A stretch of DNA of 33,205 nt, from positions 1-33,205 of the forward strand of contig CAZHRW010000024.1 in the NCBI GenBank assembly GCA_964535025.1, written 5' to 3'. Of the stretch, positions 25,020-32,798 are shown piece by piece; within the stretch, counting starts at the first letter, position 1; each line of letters begins with the position of its first letter. Below the pieces are notes generated by a model. It ran no database searches, was not told the DNA's origin, and saw only the letters and a list, made by a program, of their open reading frames with translations. Both the position numbers and the translations under genes were made by a program. The DNA is from JAAYZK01 sp964535025 (GTDB lineage Bacteria; Planctomycetota; Phycisphaerae; SM23-33; FEN-1343).

Positions 25020-25039
25020 GGCATTCTTTGCCTGCCCCG

Positions 25040-25067
25040 TTGCATGCGGCGGCGTTGCGGTTATGAT
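25040..25067 (+). promoter_or_regulatory. Possible promoter for the GH20-type gene
   Basis: TTGCAT (25040-25045), a 16-bp spacer and TATGAT (25062-25067) precede the plus-strand gene. The -10 matches at 5 of 6 positions; the -35 is weak. Confidence 0.4.
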
Positions 25068-25105
25068 CGCTCGAAACGCGGTATCTCAATCTGGTGAGGA
25101 CTGTT

Positions 25106-27496
25106 ATGGCTGAGCAACTCGAGGACATCCGACGGATGCTGCCGATCGACCCGCTGAGCCTGCGCCCGCTGGGCGGTGCGGGCCTGTCGCGCCGGCGGCC
25201 GCTGACGCTGGTGGGGCCCTCCCAGACGGCGGCGACGCTGCTGGGCGGGCTGGAGGCGGTGGGCGAGGTCAAGCAAGGCGCCTTCGCCGGCCCGTACGAC
25301 GTGGCCCTCGTGGCCGATCCCAACGCGGCGCCGCCGACGCCGGCAGCACTGGACCGGCCGGGCGACGAAGCGTTCGCCCTCCGCTGCGACGCGGACGGCC
25401 TGGTCCTGGCCGGCGGCGGCGAGGCGGGTCTACGCTATGCCTGCGACGCGGCGGCGGCGCTGCTGGCCGGCGGCGGGACGTTGCCGGCGTTCAGCCTCGC
25501 CGATGCGCCCGCCATGGCCGTCCGGGCGGCGATGGTCGATGTGTCCCGCTCGAACGTGCTCAAGCTCGACTACATCGAGGGCCTCATCGACCGCCTCGCC
25601 GCGGTCCGCTGCAACATGCTGCTGGTGTACTTCGAGGAACGGTTCACCCTCCGCCGGCATCCCAAGCTCGCCCACCCGATGGGCTTCACCACCGACGACA
25701 TGGACCGCCTCGGCCGCTACGCCGCCGCGCGGGGCGTCGACCTCGTGCCGGCGATGGCCACCTTCGGCCATTGCCAGGGCTACCTGCGCGATCCGGCCTA
25801 CCGCAAGCTCGCCGACGGCGACCAGATCTACCAGTTCAACCCCCTCCATCCCGGCACGCGCGAGCTCATCGGCGACCTGCTGGACGACTGGGCCTCCATC
25901 GCCCACAGCCGCTACGTCCACCTGGGCTTCGACGAGGCGCCCTATTACGGCAACCTGCCCGAGACACGCGAGTTCATCGCCGCTCACGGCATCGAACGCT
26001 TCATGGCCGACCACCTGGTCTTCATGCACGACCGCCTCGCCGCCAGCCGGCTGCGGGCGATGGTCTGGGGCGACATGCTCAAGGAGCATCCCGGCATCCT
26101 CGAGCTGATCCCCAACGACATCATCGTCGTCGAGTGGAACTACGGCGCCATCGGCGAGAAGGACCGCCAGGCCCTCCGCAGCCTGCGCGAGCGGGGCTTC
26201 GACGTCCTGGTCGCCCCCGCGGCGTCGCGCTCGGCCCAGTACGGCTTCCCCACGTACGCCCAGATCGACGAGAACATCCCCGACTACCTCGACCTCGGCG
26301 TCCGCGAGGGCGCGCTCGGGACCATCATCTGCCAGTGGGAGGGCCTGCCCCGTTTCACGCGGCTCAGCGAGCCGGGCTTCGCCCTCGGCTGCCGCCTGGC
26401 GTGGGAAGGCCGCGACTTCAAAGACCCCGCCAAGCGCCGCGCGGCCTACGCGCGGATGTGCGGACGGCCCGGCGAGGCGGTCGAGGCGACCTTCGCCGAC
26501 CTCTCGCCCGACCTGCTCAGCGAGCGGTTCCGACGCCTGCACTTCGACCGCCACGAGCCGATCAAACGCTACCACCTCGACACGCACGAGCTGTTCGCCA
26601 CCGACCCGCTGCTGTACCTCCGCGCCGACGGCGCCAGCCCGTGGGCGCGGCGGGTCGCCGCCCGCTACGAGCGGGGCACCGAGCGGGCGACGGCCCTGTT
26701 CGACGCGGATACCGCCGTAGACCGGACGATCCGCTTCGCCGCCCGGTCGTGCCTGTTTGTCGGCTGGAAACGCACGAAGATCAACGCCGCCGGCGACGCC
26801 CTCCGACGCGCCCGACGGGCGTACGGCCGCGGCGACCGCGACGAGTGCCTCGGCGAACTGGCCGCCGCACTCGAGCCGCCGGCCGAGCTGAAGGGCCTGG
26901 CCGATGAACTGGCCCGCACCGCCATGGCCGTCTGGACGCTCGAGCGCCCCGCCGCCGACCCCAGCTTCGACTGGGTCCACGGGCCGCGCTACGCCATGGC
27001 CGCCGAGGGGGCGGCCCGCCTCGAAGGCGACATCGAGCGCTGCATCGCGTCGGTCCGCGACGGCGGGCCGTTCACGCTCGATGACGACCTGGCGGCACGG
27101 CCGGTGATCTGCTTCCGCATCCACCTGGGCGGCCAAAAGGGCATCAACATCCTCAACCTCGACGTCCACACGCCCGACGGCGCCGGCGGCTGGCGCTGGG
27201 ATCGCCGCATCGGCGCGTTCCAGCCCGCCGGGTCCTGGTACGATTACCTCTGGATGCCCACCGACGGCCTGCCCGACCGCCTCCGCGTCCTCAAAACACG
27301 CACCCAGGCGCCGTGGACCTTCGACGATCTCGACGTCGCCCTCTACCGCCTTCGCGGCCTCGACGACGACGGAGACGCCGCCGACGCCGAGCGGATCGCC
27401 AACGAGGAGTACGATCTCGTCCGACGGACCGATACGACCTACACCTGCCGAACGTGCGACGGCACGGAAGCGATCTATACGCTTCAGGAGCGGTGA
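25106..27496 (+). CDS. GH20-family beta-hexosaminidase-like protein (cytoplasmic)
   Basis: 796 residues. Residues about 30-135 resemble the GH20 N-terminal domain (LRYACDAAAALL). The barrel begins near AVRAAMVDVSRSNVLK (138-153), runs through NMLLVYFEE, VDLVPAMATFGHCQGYL and the catalytic pair at HLGFDEAPYYG (His272, Asp276, Glu277), and ends near 450. In GH20 the motif is usually H-x-G-G-D-E; here the second Gly is Phe. About 340 residues at the C-terminus match nothing I recognise by eye. There is no signal peptide, so it acts on imported sugars. The ATG at 25106 was chosen because GTGAGGA (25094-25100) precedes it; the upstream GTG at 25094 lies inside that site. Whether it cleaves N-acetylhexosamines is inference. 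Confidence 0.8.
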   Translation: MAEQLEDIRRMLPIDPLSLRPLGGAGLSRRRPLTLVGPSQTAATLLGGLEAVGEVKQGAFAGPYDVALVADPNAAPPTPAALDRPGDEAFALRCDADGLVLAGGGEAGLRYACDAAAALLAGGGTLPAFSLADAPAMAVRAAMVDVSRSNVLKLDYIEGLIDRLAAVRCNMLLVYFEERFTLRRHPKLAHPMGFTTDDMDRLGRYAAARGVDLVPAMATFGHCQGYLRDPAYRKLADGDQIYQFNPLHPGTRELIGDLLDDWASIAHSRYVHLGFDEAPYYGNLPETREFIAAHGIERFMADHLVFMHDRLAASRLRAMVWGDMLKEHPGILELIPNDIIVVEWNYGAIGEKDRQALRSLRERGFDVLVAPAASRSAQYGFPTYAQIDENIPDYLDLGVREGALGTIICQWEGLPRFTRLSEPGFALGCRLAWEGRDFKDPAKRRAAYARMCGRPGEAVEATFADLSPDLLSERFRRLHFDRHEPIKRYHLDTHELFATDPLLYLRADGASPWARRVAARYERGTERATALFDADTAVDRTIRFAARSCLFVGWKRTKINAAGDALRRARRAYGRGDRDECLGELAAALEPPAELKGLADELARTAMAVWTLERPAADPSFDWVHGPRYAMAAEGAARLEGDIERCIASVRDGGPFTLDDDLAARPVICFRIHLGGQKGINILNLDVHTPDGAGGWRWDRRIGAFQPAGSWYDYLWMPTDGLPDRLRVLKTRTQAPWTFDDLDVALYRLRGLDDDGDAADAERIANEEYDLVRRTDTTYTCRTCDGTEAIYTLQER

Positions 27497-27498
27497 CG

Positions 27499-28683
27499 AT
27501 GACGAGAAGCACCCCAATCGCCCCCCTGCCGTCGCGCGCGGCGGCGCCGTTCAACGGACGCGAGGTGCTCGACGGCGCCCTGGACGAGGCGATCGAGACG
27601 GCGGCGGCCGATCACGGCACGCGGCTGAACCTGCTCGTCGACGGCCAGGCCGTCAGTTGGTGCACGATCGTCGACTTCCACCAGCAGATCGGCCCGTGCC
27701 TGCTGCGGATGGGCGGCCTGGCGGGGGTCGCCACGCAGCGGGAGCACCGTCGCAAGGGCTACTGCCGTCGGGTGCTGACCAGTGCCCTGCGGTGGATGCG
27801 CCGGGAGGGCTACGACGTCAGCATGCTGTACGGCATCCCGGGGATGTACCCGAAGTTCGGCTACGCCGAGGCGTTCGCGGAGGTCGTCTGGCGGGTCGCC
27901 GTCCGCGACGCCGAGACGGCGCCGCGGGGGATCTACCGTGTGGTCGACTTCGACCCCGCCCGCCACCTGCCGGCCGTGCTGAAGCTCTATCGCGCCACCA
28001 ACGCCGGCCGGACGGGCGTCACGACGCGCGATCCGAAGACGTGGACGCCCTTCCCCCTGGGCCGCTCCTACCGCAGCCACGCCATCGTGAAATGCCTGTG
28101 CGACCGGCGGGAGCGCGTGACCGGCTACCTGGTCCACGACAGCGATCGCCCGGCCGAGGTCATCGAGGCCGGCTGGGCGTCGCCGAAGGTCTTCGGCGCC
28201 CTGCTGGCCGCCGCCGCCGACGGCGCCTGGGCCGAGCGGGCCGAGACCGTCACCTTCCACCTGCCGTCCGACAGCGCCTTCATGCGCCGCTGCCGCGGGT
28301 ACGGCCTGACGTGCGAAACGACCTGGCGGCGGGACGGCGGCGCGATGGTCCGCCTGATCAACGTCCCGTCCGCCCTGGGCAAGCTCGCCGACCTGCTCGC
28401 CGAACGCGCCGGCGCCGCCGGCCGGGTGAACCTCGTGACGAACCTCGACAGCGCCGGCCTGTCCTGGCGCCGGGGCAGCATGACCGTCAGGGCCGCCCCG
28501 CTGGCGGGCGCCCCCACCGCCCGACTGCCGCAATGGGCCCTTGCGCAACTGCTCTACGGCTACGTTGGCGCCGCCGACCTCCACGTCGACGGCGTGCTCA
28601 CCGCGCCCAGGCAAGCCATGGACCTGCTGGCGGCGCTATTCCCCCCGGCGCCCCACTACCACTATCTGACCGATCGGTTCTGA
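27499..28683 (+). CDS. Eis-like GNAT N-acetyltransferase with SCP2-like C-terminal domain
   Basis: 394 residues, as in Eis-type proteins (about 400). The first GNAT domain has GGLAGVATQREHRRKGYCRR (72-91), the acetyl-CoA pyrophosphate-binding region, and MLYGIPGMYPKFGYAEAF (109-126), where Tyr117 aligns with the catalytic Tyr126 of mycobacterial Eis. A second acetyltransferase-like region (about 165-280) and an SCP2-like domain (about 285-394) follow. The protein ends in Phe; in Eis the C-terminal Phe carboxylate is the catalytic base, so the mechanism is probably kept. It starts 2 nt after the GH20-type stop with AGGAG at 27486-27490, so the pair is co-expressed. A role in acetylating an amino sugar or aminoglycoside is possible. 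Confidence 0.87.
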   Translation: MTRSTPIAPLPSRAAAPFNGREVLDGALDEAIETAAADHGTRLNLLVDGQAVSWCTIVDFHQQIGPCLLRMGGLAGVATQREHRRKGYCRRVLTSALRWMRREGYDVSMLYGIPGMYPKFGYAEAFAEVVWRVAVRDAETAPRGIYRVVDFDPARHLPAVLKLYRATNAGRTGVTTRDPKTWTPFPLGRSYRSHAIVKCLCDRRERVTGYLVHDSDRPAEVIEAGWASPKVFGALLAAAADGAWAERAETVTFHLPSDSAFMRRCRGYGLTCETTWRRDGGAMVRLINVPSALGKLADLLAERAGAAGRVNLVTNLDSAGLSWRRGSMTVRAAPLAGAPTARLPQWALAQLLYGYVGAADLHVDGVLTAPRQAMDLLAALFPPAPHYHYLTDRF

Positions 28684-28706
28684 GACGGTCAGTGCCTCCG
28701 GGGTGA

Positions 28707-28725
28707 GGTCCGCCGTCAGCGGACC
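28707..28725. terminator. Hairpin at the end of the acetyltransferase and PEP-CTERM genes
   Basis: GGTCCGC (28707-28713) and GCGGACC (28719-28725) form a perfect 7-bp stem with a 5-nt loop. It lies 23 nt after the acetyltransferase stop and spans the stop codon of the convergent PEP-CTERM gene, so it could serve both directions. No U-tract is present. Confidence 0.45.
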
Positions 28726-29306
28726 CGCCGGCGGCCGTGCAGGAGGGCGGCGCCGCCGATCGCCAGCAGGGCCAGGCTCGCCGGCTCGGGGACCCAGCCC
28801 TCGATGATCAACGCGACCTCCACGTCGGCGCAGGACCTCCACGCCTGGGCGTCGTAATCCCACTGGTAGAAGGGATCGTACTCGTAGTAGAGCACCGACA
28901 AGTCGATCCGGTCGATCCGGCATCCCTGAAGATCGACGCCGTTGCCGGCTCCGGGGACCAGGACAAGCATGGACCCCTCGGTCGTCCACCAATCGGCCAG
29001 ATTGTCGGCGACGCAAGACACGCGGTCGTTCTCGCCGTTGGTCAAGGCGGCGACGACGGCGTCCCAATCAGGACAGCTCGAGGCATCCGCCGTGAGCCAC
29101 CCGCCCGTATCCACACCGATGGTCACATCCTCAAAGAGGTAGGCCCGGCCGGCCGTATCGTTGTCGATGTAGATGTCCAGGACGGCGGTATCCGCCCCCC
29201 CGACCGTCCACATGTCCGCCTCGAGCCACGCCAGTCTGTCCGCACGGGCGGTCGCCGCCGCGATGGACACCGCGAGAATGCAGAACACGAGCGGTAAGGT
29301 GCGCAT
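28716..29306 (-). CDS. Secreted PEP-CTERM domain protein
   Basis: 196 residues. An N-terminal signal peptide (MRTLPLVFCILAVSIAAATARA) is followed by an acidic extracellular region of about 145 residues with four Cys and no recognised fold. The C-terminus has the sorting signal VPEPASLALLAIGGAALLHG followed by a basic RRRVR tail, as in PEP-CTERM proteins handled by exosortase. The ATG at 29306 has GGAGG 5-6 nt upstream. No exosortase gene is in the window. The function of the mature region is unknown. Confidence 0.9.
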   Translation of the reverse strand: MRTLPLVFCILAVSIAAATARADRLAWLEADMWTVGGADTAVLDIYIDNDTAGRAYLFEDVTIGVDTGGWLTADASSCPDWDAVVAALTNGENDRVSCVADNLADWWTTEGSMLVLVPGAGNGVDLQGCRIDRIDLSVLYYEYDPFYQWDYDAQAWRSCADVEVALIIEGWVPEPASLALLAIGGAALLHGRRRVR

Positions 29307-29512
29307 GAAAGCCTCCTCCAAACCAGGACCATTGAAGGCGGGGTGCCCCACGGGATGCAATGCCCCGGGCGACCCCCGCCTCAGGTATCTCCAAGCGCCG
29401 CGGCGCCGAACATCCTCAGCCAAGTGTGCCTGGGCGTTGGTATTAAGCGTACCACGAATCCTTAGACGGACAAGTTTGTTTTTCGTTCAGACTTGATGAA
29501 GGGTTTGCCGTT
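29307..29512. other. 206-nt intergenic region upstream of the PEP-CTERM gene
   Basis: No ORF is supported. The part around 29440-29500 is richer in A and T than its surroundings and probably carries the promoter for the PEP-CTERM gene (minus-strand TTGTCC followed by a weak TACGCT), but the match is poor. Confidence 0.4.
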
Positions 29513-30565
29513 TCACACCCCCGCCACGTTCACGCGTCCCGGTTTGCCCAGCTCGCCCTCGACGGTCACCTCCCGCCCGGTCAACTGCCGGACGATCTCG
29601 GCGTTGGTGAGCAGGTGACCGGTCACGACGGTGGTCGTGTACGTCGTCGGCTCGAGGGCCAGCGCGGCGACGACCAGGAGCTGATCGGCGGCGTGGCCGT
29701 CGACGGCGCCGCCGGCGTCGAGGGGGGCTTCGAGGGCGTCGACGGCCTCGTCGGCGACCGTTTCGGCGGGTTTGCCGCGGGCGCCGAGGGCGAAGAAGCC
29801 GGCGACGGCGCGGGTGAAGACGGCTCGCAGGAAGACGACCGTGCCGGGCGAGGCGGTCTCCCAGCGGGCCTCCTCCAGCCCCCAGGTCACGCCCCGCTTA
29901 TGCAGGCGCCCGCTGAGCTGGCGGGCCTGACGCTCGGCGATGTGGTCGGGCAGTGACGTGCTGACGGCCGACAGCGCGTCGACGCTCCGCAGCGCGCCGC
30001 GGTCGGTCATCCGCAGGCCGATCAGCGGCTCGCGCCCCCCCAGGCCGCGAAGATCCAGTGCCAGTTCGCCCCCGCCGGCCGGGTAGAAGCCGGCGCGGGT
30101 GAGGGTGAGCATCGCCTCGACGCCCATCGCCGCCGTCAGCGGCCCCATCACGTAGGCGAGATACTCGTAGCACGGCGCCATCGGGTTGTGCGTCCCGCCG
30201 GTGACGACGACGCGGCTGTCGCCGTCGGCGACCAGCAGGACGGGCAGGACGGTCTGGATGAGCAGATTGGCGCTGCCGGCGGTGCCGATCTCGAAGCGAT
30301 ACGCCCCCGGCCTCACCCGCCCGGCGGGCAGGTCGATCGCCGTGGAGCCCAGCGCCCCGCCCCGCACTTCGACGCCGATCACCTCGGCGACGGCCCGCAA
30401 GGCCGCCAGGTGCTGGCGGGCCAGTCCCGGCTTGGGGCGGTTGGCGCGGATGTGCTCGACGCGCAGCTCGATGCCCAGCGCCGCGGCCAGCGCCGCCGAC
30501 GTGCGAAGGATCTGGCCCCCGCCCTCGCCGAACGACCCGTCGATCGTGACTGGCGGGGCGCCCAT
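29513..30565 (-). CDS. rtcA: RNA 3'-terminal phosphate cyclase
   Basis: 350 residues, the usual RtcA size (about 340). It begins TIDGSFGEGGGQILRTS, has GSANLLIQTVLPVLL, GGTHNPMAPCYEYL and RAGFYPAGGGELAL, and near the end carries GHLLTNAEIV, whose His317 matches the AMP-accepting catalytic His309 of E. coli RtcA (in HLLTN). It converts RNA 3'-phosphates to 2',3'-cyclic ends using ATP. RtcA is often found with the ligase RtcB; none is here. The ATG at 30565 follows the hydrolase stop by 2 nt, with GGAGG about 10 nt upstream, so the two genes are probably one transcript. Confidence 0.94.
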   Translation of the reverse strand: MGAPPVTIDGSFGEGGGQILRTSAALAAALGIELRVEHIRANRPKPGLARQHLAALRAVAEVIGVEVRGGALGSTAIDLPAGRVRPGAYRFEIGTAGSANLLIQTVLPVLLVADGDSRVVVTGGTHNPMAPCYEYLAYVMGPLTAAMGVEAMLTLTRAGFYPAGGGELALDLRGLGGREPLIGLRMTDRGALRSVDALSAVSTSLPDHIAERQARQLSGRLHKRGVTWGLEEARWETASPGTVVFLRAVFTRAVAGFFALGARGKPAETVADEAVDALEAPLDAGGAVDGHAADQLLVVAALALEPTTYTTTVVTGHLLTNAEIVRQLTGREVTVEGELGKPGRVNVAGV

Positions 30566-30567
30566 AG

Positions 30568-31434
30568 CTAGGTGCCTCCCGGACCGAGGTGCGTCCGGAC
30601 GAAGGCGACCACCGCCGCGCTGACGTCGTCGAACGCCTCCGTCGAGCCGTCCTGGCCGTGGCGGAACTCGAAGGTGTGGCCGGCGGCGGGAACGATCCGC
30701 AGCGCCGTCGGCCCGGTCGCGTGGGCGGCGGCGAGGCGTTCGGCGGCGCGGTAGTCCACCGTTTCGTCGGCCCGGCCGTGGACCGCCAGGTAGGGCCGCG
30801 GGTAGGTCGCCAGCAGCTTGAGCAGGTCGTAGCGCTCGCCGGCGGCGTCGAGGTCGTCGATGAACTCGCGCCCGACGTAGAGCATCTCGCCGGTCCGCCC
30901 GCTGGGCGAGGGCGCGCGCCCGTCGGCGAGGATCCGGTCGCGCAGGGCGTGATCGTGCAGGCATTCCGACGGGGTCGCCAGCGTGACGAGGACCTTCAGC
31001 GCGTCGGTCGCCCCGGTCGCCAGGATCGCCGTGACGCCGCCGCGGCTGTGGCCGATCATGCCGATCCGCTCGCGATCGAGTCGGTCGCCGCCGGGCAGGG
31101 CGCCGTCGCGGATCGCCCCGATCAGCGCCGCCGTATCGTCGATCTGCCGGCCGAAGGTGTCGCGTTCGAACAGGTCAGGCCGGTCGAAGTTCTCGGCGCC
31201 CCCCTCGCCGGTGATCCCGCAGTGGCTGAAGCTGAAGCGCACGACGGCCGTGCCCGACTCGGCCAACCGCCCGGCCAGCAGGGGCAGGAAGCCGTAATCG
31301 GCGAACCCCTTGAACCCGTGGGCCAGCAGGACGACCGGCGCCGGCGCCGCGCCGGCCGGCGGATGGACATACCCGCGGATCGGCAGGCCACGGGCGCCGG
31401 GCAGGGCGAAGCGTTCGAGGGCGGTGCGTGTCAT
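30568..31434 (-). CDS. Alpha/beta hydrolase (dienelactone hydrolase/acyl-esterase-like)
   Basis: 288 residues with an alpha/beta hydrolase core: oxyanion region VLLAHGFKGF (35-44), the nucleophile elbow IGHSRGG (127-133, Ser130), the acid residue in AVHGRADETVD and the catalytic His in PAAGHTFEF. No signal peptide is present. It would hydrolyse an ester or related bond; the substrate is unknown. It lies directly upstream of rtcA. A link between the two functions is not obvious. Confidence 0.86.
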   Translation of the reverse strand: MTRTALERFALPGARGLPIRGYVHPPAGAAPAPVVLLAHGFKGFADYGFLPLLAGRLAESGTAVVRFSFSHCGITGEGGAENFDRPDLFERDTFGRQIDDTAALIGAIRDGALPGGDRLDRERIGMIGHSRGGVTAILATGATDALKVLVTLATPSECLHDHALRDRILADGRAPSPSGRTGEMLYVGREFIDDLDAAGERYDLLKLLATYPRPYLAVHGRADETVDYRAAERLAAAHATGPTALRIVPAAGHTFEFRHGQDGSTEAFDDVSAAVVAFVRTHLGPGGT

Positions 31435-31543
31435 GCCCCCAGCTTACCGGCGGCGGCCCAAGATCCAACAAAAATACCATGGTACATGCACGGGTCGGGG
31501 TGGCCCGTGACGGGGCGGCCGGCGCGTGCGGGTGTCGCCGTGG

Positions 31544-32626
31544 TCAGAGGTCGACCTTGAAGCGCTGTCCCTTCTTGACGGCCAGGGCCGACGCGGCCAG
31601 CAGGTCGGCGATGCGGGCCAGGTCGCGCAGGTCGATCATCTCGACGGTGGTGTGCATGTAGCGGTTGGGCAGGCCGAGCACCGAGCAGGGGACGCCGCCG
31701 TTCTTGGTGTAGATCGTCAGGGCGTTGGTCCCGCCGCTGATGCCGAAGGCCTCGAACTGCAGGGGGATCTTCCTGGCCTTGGCGGTCTTGATGATCAGCG
31801 CGTTGAGCGCCGGGTGGTTCTCGCGCCCGATCGACAGGGTGGGGCCCTGGCCGAGTTTCACCTCGCCGTGCTCCTTCATGTCGATCCCGGGCGAGTCGGT
31901 CGCGTGGGTGACGTCGATGACGATCGCCGCGTCAGGCCGGACCGTCGCGACGTTCATCGCGGCGCCGGCGCCGCCGACCTCCTCCTGGACGCTGGCGCAG
32001 GCGTAGATCGCGCAATGGAGCTTCTTGTTGCCCTTGGCGACGGCTTCCCGGGCCAGGCGGAGCCCCTCGATGGCGCACCACGTGCCCACGCGGTTGTCGA
32101 ACGCGCGGGCGACGCCGACGTTCTCGTTGAGCATCTCGAAGCCGTCGGCGAAGGTCACCGGATCGCCGACGCTCACGGCGGCCTTGGCCTGGTCGCCGTC
32201 GGCGGCGCCGATGTCGATGAACAACTCGGGCCACTTGGGGGCCTTCTTCTCGCCCTCGCGGGGCAGCAGGTGGATGGCGGTCGCCCCGACGACGCCGGGG
32301 ACGATCCCCTTGCGGGTGTGGATGCGGACCCGCTTGCCCCGCACCAGGGCCGGGTCCATCCCGCCGATCCGCTGGACGGAGATGAAGCCCTTGTCGTCGA
32401 TATACTTGACCATCATCCCCAGCTCGTCGGCGTGACCGTCGAAGACGAGCTTCGGATCCCCGTCGCCGTGGAGGACCGCCACCGCGTTGCCGTACGCGTC
32501 GGTGCGGACCTCGTCGGCGTACCGGCGGGCGTACTCGCACCAGACCCGCTGACCCGTCGCCTCGAATCCGCTGGGACTGGGCGCGGCCAGGAGGGCCTCG
32601 AGGAATTTGAGCGATTCGTTTCGCAT
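31544..32626 (-). CDS. M42 family metallo-aminopeptidase
   Basis: 360 residues, typical for M42 (glutamyl aminopeptidase/FrvX/TET type). Metal ligands: His65 in DGHADELG, Asp in AFDNRVG, the Glu-Glu pair in SVQEEVGGAGA, Asp in VIDVTHATDSPG and His in NRYMHTTVE. The ISGGTNALTIYTKNGGVP segment is also diagnostic. It is cytoplasmic and probably removes N-terminal residues from short peptides as a large oligomer. The ATG at 32626 has GGAAAGG 7 nt upstream; an earlier in-frame start at 32686 lacks a site. A 109-nt gap separates it from the hydrolase gene. Confidence 0.94.
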   Translation of the reverse strand: MRNESLKFLEALLAAPSPSGFEATGQRVWCEYARRYADEVRTDAYGNAVAVLHGDGDPKLVFDGHADELGMMVKYIDDKGFISVQRIGGMDPALVRGKRVRIHTRKGIVPGVVGATAIHLLPREGEKKAPKWPELFIDIGAADGDQAKAAVSVGDPVTFADGFEMLNENVGVARAFDNRVGTWCAIEGLRLAREAVAKGNKKLHCAIYACASVQEEVGGAGAAMNVATVRPDAAIVIDVTHATDSPGIDMKEHGEVKLGQGPTLSIGRENHPALNALIIKTAKARKIPLQFEAFGISGGTNALTIYTKNGGVPCSVLGLPNRYMHTTVEMIDLRDLARIADLLAASALAVKKGQRFKVDL

Positions 32627-32798
32627 GAAGGCGCCTTTCCGCAAGAGCTTTTCTTTCACCGGCCAACGGGCCTTATTTGACGCCAAGCCGACGGGCGTTT
32701 CAAGAGCCCCCTGCCGGCGCCGTCCGGCGCCGGTTGCCTGGCGGGCCCCGCGGCGCTAGAATCTGGTGGCCATTGTCGCTGGATAGGGAGAGCTGATC

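Noticed and set aside
25430..27517. A 695-codon minus-strand frame opposite the GH20-like gene
   Set aside because: Low-complexity composition (V, A, D, G) and no motif; the plus-strand gene has a ribosome site and recognisable barrel segments.
31475..31484. Perfect palindrome TACCATGGTA followed by TTTTT on the minus strand
   Set aside because: It has no loop, so it cannot form a normal terminator hairpin, and 10-bp palindromes occur by chance. It lies in a plain 109-nt gap.
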